DNA of 30,136 nt from an uncultured Adlercreutzia sp. (GTDB lineage: Bacteria > Actinomycetota > Coriobacteriia > Coriobacteriales > Eggerthellaceae). Positions 29,274 through 30,136 of this stretch are shown here, piece after piece. The notes under the pieces are model-generated. The model ran no database searches. It saw nothing but the letters and a program-made list of their open reading frames with translations, and was not told the DNA's origin. How positions within the stretch are numbered: position 1 is the stretch's first letter; each line of letters opens with the position of its first letter. The stretch is taken from NCBI GenBank assembly GCA_910589165.1, contig CAJUSP010000023.1, forward strand, positions 1 to 30,136, in the 5' to 3' direction. The translations under genes and the position numbers were made by a program.

Positions 29274-30136
29274 ATGACCGAGATGACCAAGCGCATGATT
29301 CTGTTCTCCGGTTCGGTGAACCCCGAGCTTTCCGAGGAGATCGCGAAGTACTTGAACGTGAGCCTCGGCAACATCAAGCACGAGAAGTTCGCCAACGGCG
29401 AGATTTACGCCCGCTACCAGGAGTCTATCCGCGGCGCCGACGTGTTCCTCATCCAGTCGGTGTGCGCCACGGAGGGCTATGACGTGAACGACGCCCTCAT
29501 GGAGCTGCTCATTATGACCGACGCTGCCAAGCGCGCGAGCGCCCGGTCCATTTCCGCGGTCATCGCCCATTACGGCTATGCCCGCCAGGATCGCAAGGCC
29601 GCCCCGCGCGAGCCCATCACGGCGAAGCTCGTGGCTGACCTGCTGACGGTGGCCGGCGTGGACAACGTCATCACGGTGGACCTGCACCAGGACGCCATCC
29701 AGGGCTTCTTCGATATTCCCGTGAACCACATGACGGCCATGCCCATCTTCGTGGACTACTTCAAGAACAAGGGCTTCGACCCCGACCGCCTGTGCGTGGT
29801 GTCGCCGGACGTGGGCCGCGCCAAGGCGGCGAAGAAGTTCTCTACCGCGCTCGACTGCGACATTGCCATCATGCACAAGGACCGCCCGAAGCACAACCAG
29901 GCCGAGATCACGGCCCTGATCGGCGACGTGACCGACAAGATCTGCATCCTGAACGACGACATGATCGACACAGCGGGGTCGCTTGTGGCCGCCGCGCAGA
30001 CGCTGAAGGCCAAGGGTGCCGCCGAGGTGTACGCCTGCGCCACCCACGGGCTGTTCTCGGGACCTGCCTACGAACGTCTGGAGAACTCGCCCATCGAGGA
30101 AGTGGTGGTCACCAACGCCGTGCCCGTGCCGCTGGC
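29274..30136 (+). CDS. prs: Ribose-phosphate pyrophosphokinase, 3' end outside the window
   Basis: PRPP synthetase makes phosphoribosyl pyrophosphate from ribose-5-phosphate and ATP for nucleotide, His and Trp synthesis. The first ~287 codons are present: MILFSGSVNPELSEEIAKYL, KFANGEIYARYQESIRGADVFLIQS, AHYGYARQDRKAAPREPITAKLVADLL, TVDLHQDAIQGFFDIPV (divalent-cation site), VVSPDVGRAKAAKKF and the PRPP-binding loop LNDDMIDTAGSL, then CATHGLFSGPAYERL. ATG 29274 follows AGAAGGGAAG. Roughly 30-40 residues of the usual ~320-330 lie beyond the window edge. Confidence 0.95.
   Translation, partial: MTEMTKRMILFSGSVNPELSEEIAKYLNVSLGNIKHEKFANGEIYARYQESIRGADVFLIQSVCATEGYDVNDALMELLIMTDAAKRASARSISAVIAHYGYARQDRKAAPREPITAKLVADLLTVAGVDNVITVDLHQDAIQGFFDIPVNHMTAMPIFVDYFKNKGFDPDRLCVVSPDVGRAKAAKKFSTALDCDIAIMHKDRPKHNQAEITALIGDVTDKICILNDDMIDTAGSLVAAAQTLKAKGAAEVYACATHGLFSGPAYERLENSPIEEVVVTNAVPVPL

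Noticed and set aside
1..30136. CRISPR array, tRNA, rRNA, prophage, defence or biosynthetic cluster
   Set aside because: I looked for regular short repeats, cloverleaf sequences, transposases, integrases, restriction or toxin-antitoxin pairs and found none. The window is mainly housekeeping genes.

Overview
The window is a high-GC bacterial chromosome segment. The gene order infA-rpmJ-rpsM-rpsK-rpsD-rpoA-rplQ, the strong GC bias at third codon positions, the frequent GTG/TTG starts, the DUF6273 surface lipoproteins, the oleate hydratase and the family content all fit an actinobacterium of class Coriobacteriia, most likely family Eggerthellaceae. That placement is inferred from gene content; no 16S rRNA is present to confirm it.

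Layout. (1) Positions 1-3248 are an accessory region. It holds two paralogous DUF6273 proteins, the first cut by the window edge and the second a lipoprotein. A decayed zinc-ribbon gene lies between them, followed by an unrecognised coding remnant and an AT-richer spacer with two related palindromic elements. (2) Positions 3249-6894 are the end of the ribosomal protein/RNA polymerase alpha operon (IF-1, L36, S13, S11, S4, RpoA, L17), closed by a strong terminator. (3) Positions 7118-10957 hold membrane transport: an NCS2 uracil/xanthine permease, a 77-residue acidic protein of unknown role, a lone ECF transporter T subunit, and an EamA exporter on the opposite strand. (4) Positions 11129-19064 are metabolic: oleate hydratase, enolase, an archaeal-type ornithine cyclodeaminase-like protein lacking its usual N-terminal domain, MoeA plus MogA/MoaB for molybdenum cofactor, and alanine racemase with a long N-terminal extension. 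(5) Positions 19065-23088 hold a candidate structured RNA, family-4 uracil-DNA glycosylase, CorA, FolC, acyl carrier protein and long-form HPF. (6) Positions 23315-30136 hold NhaA, a CsoR-CopA copper operon with a textbook promoter/operator, GlmU, and the start of the PRPP synthetase gene.

How the genes relate. Most are core housekeeping genes in short units separated by clear intrinsic terminators. Two regulated modules are legible. CsoR and CopA form an autoregulated copper-export operon. MoeA and MogA overlap by one base and together perform molybdate insertion and MPT adenylylation, consistent with an anaerobe rich in molybdoenzymes. GlmU and Alr both feed cell-wall synthesis, but from separate promoters. 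Several promoters have an extended -10 (TGn before the hexamer) and no recognisable -35, and two genes (ecfT and the EamA gene) appear to be transcribed without a leader.

I found no CRISPR array, tRNA, rRNA, transposase, phage gene or recognisable defence system. The observations most worth following are: a nested hairpin at 19095-19205 whose every stem deviation is a G-U pair on the plus strand only; a dispersed palindrome that supplies the stop codon of the EamA gene; the paired palindromes before infA; the shortened ornithine cyclodeaminase; and the insertion in CopA.
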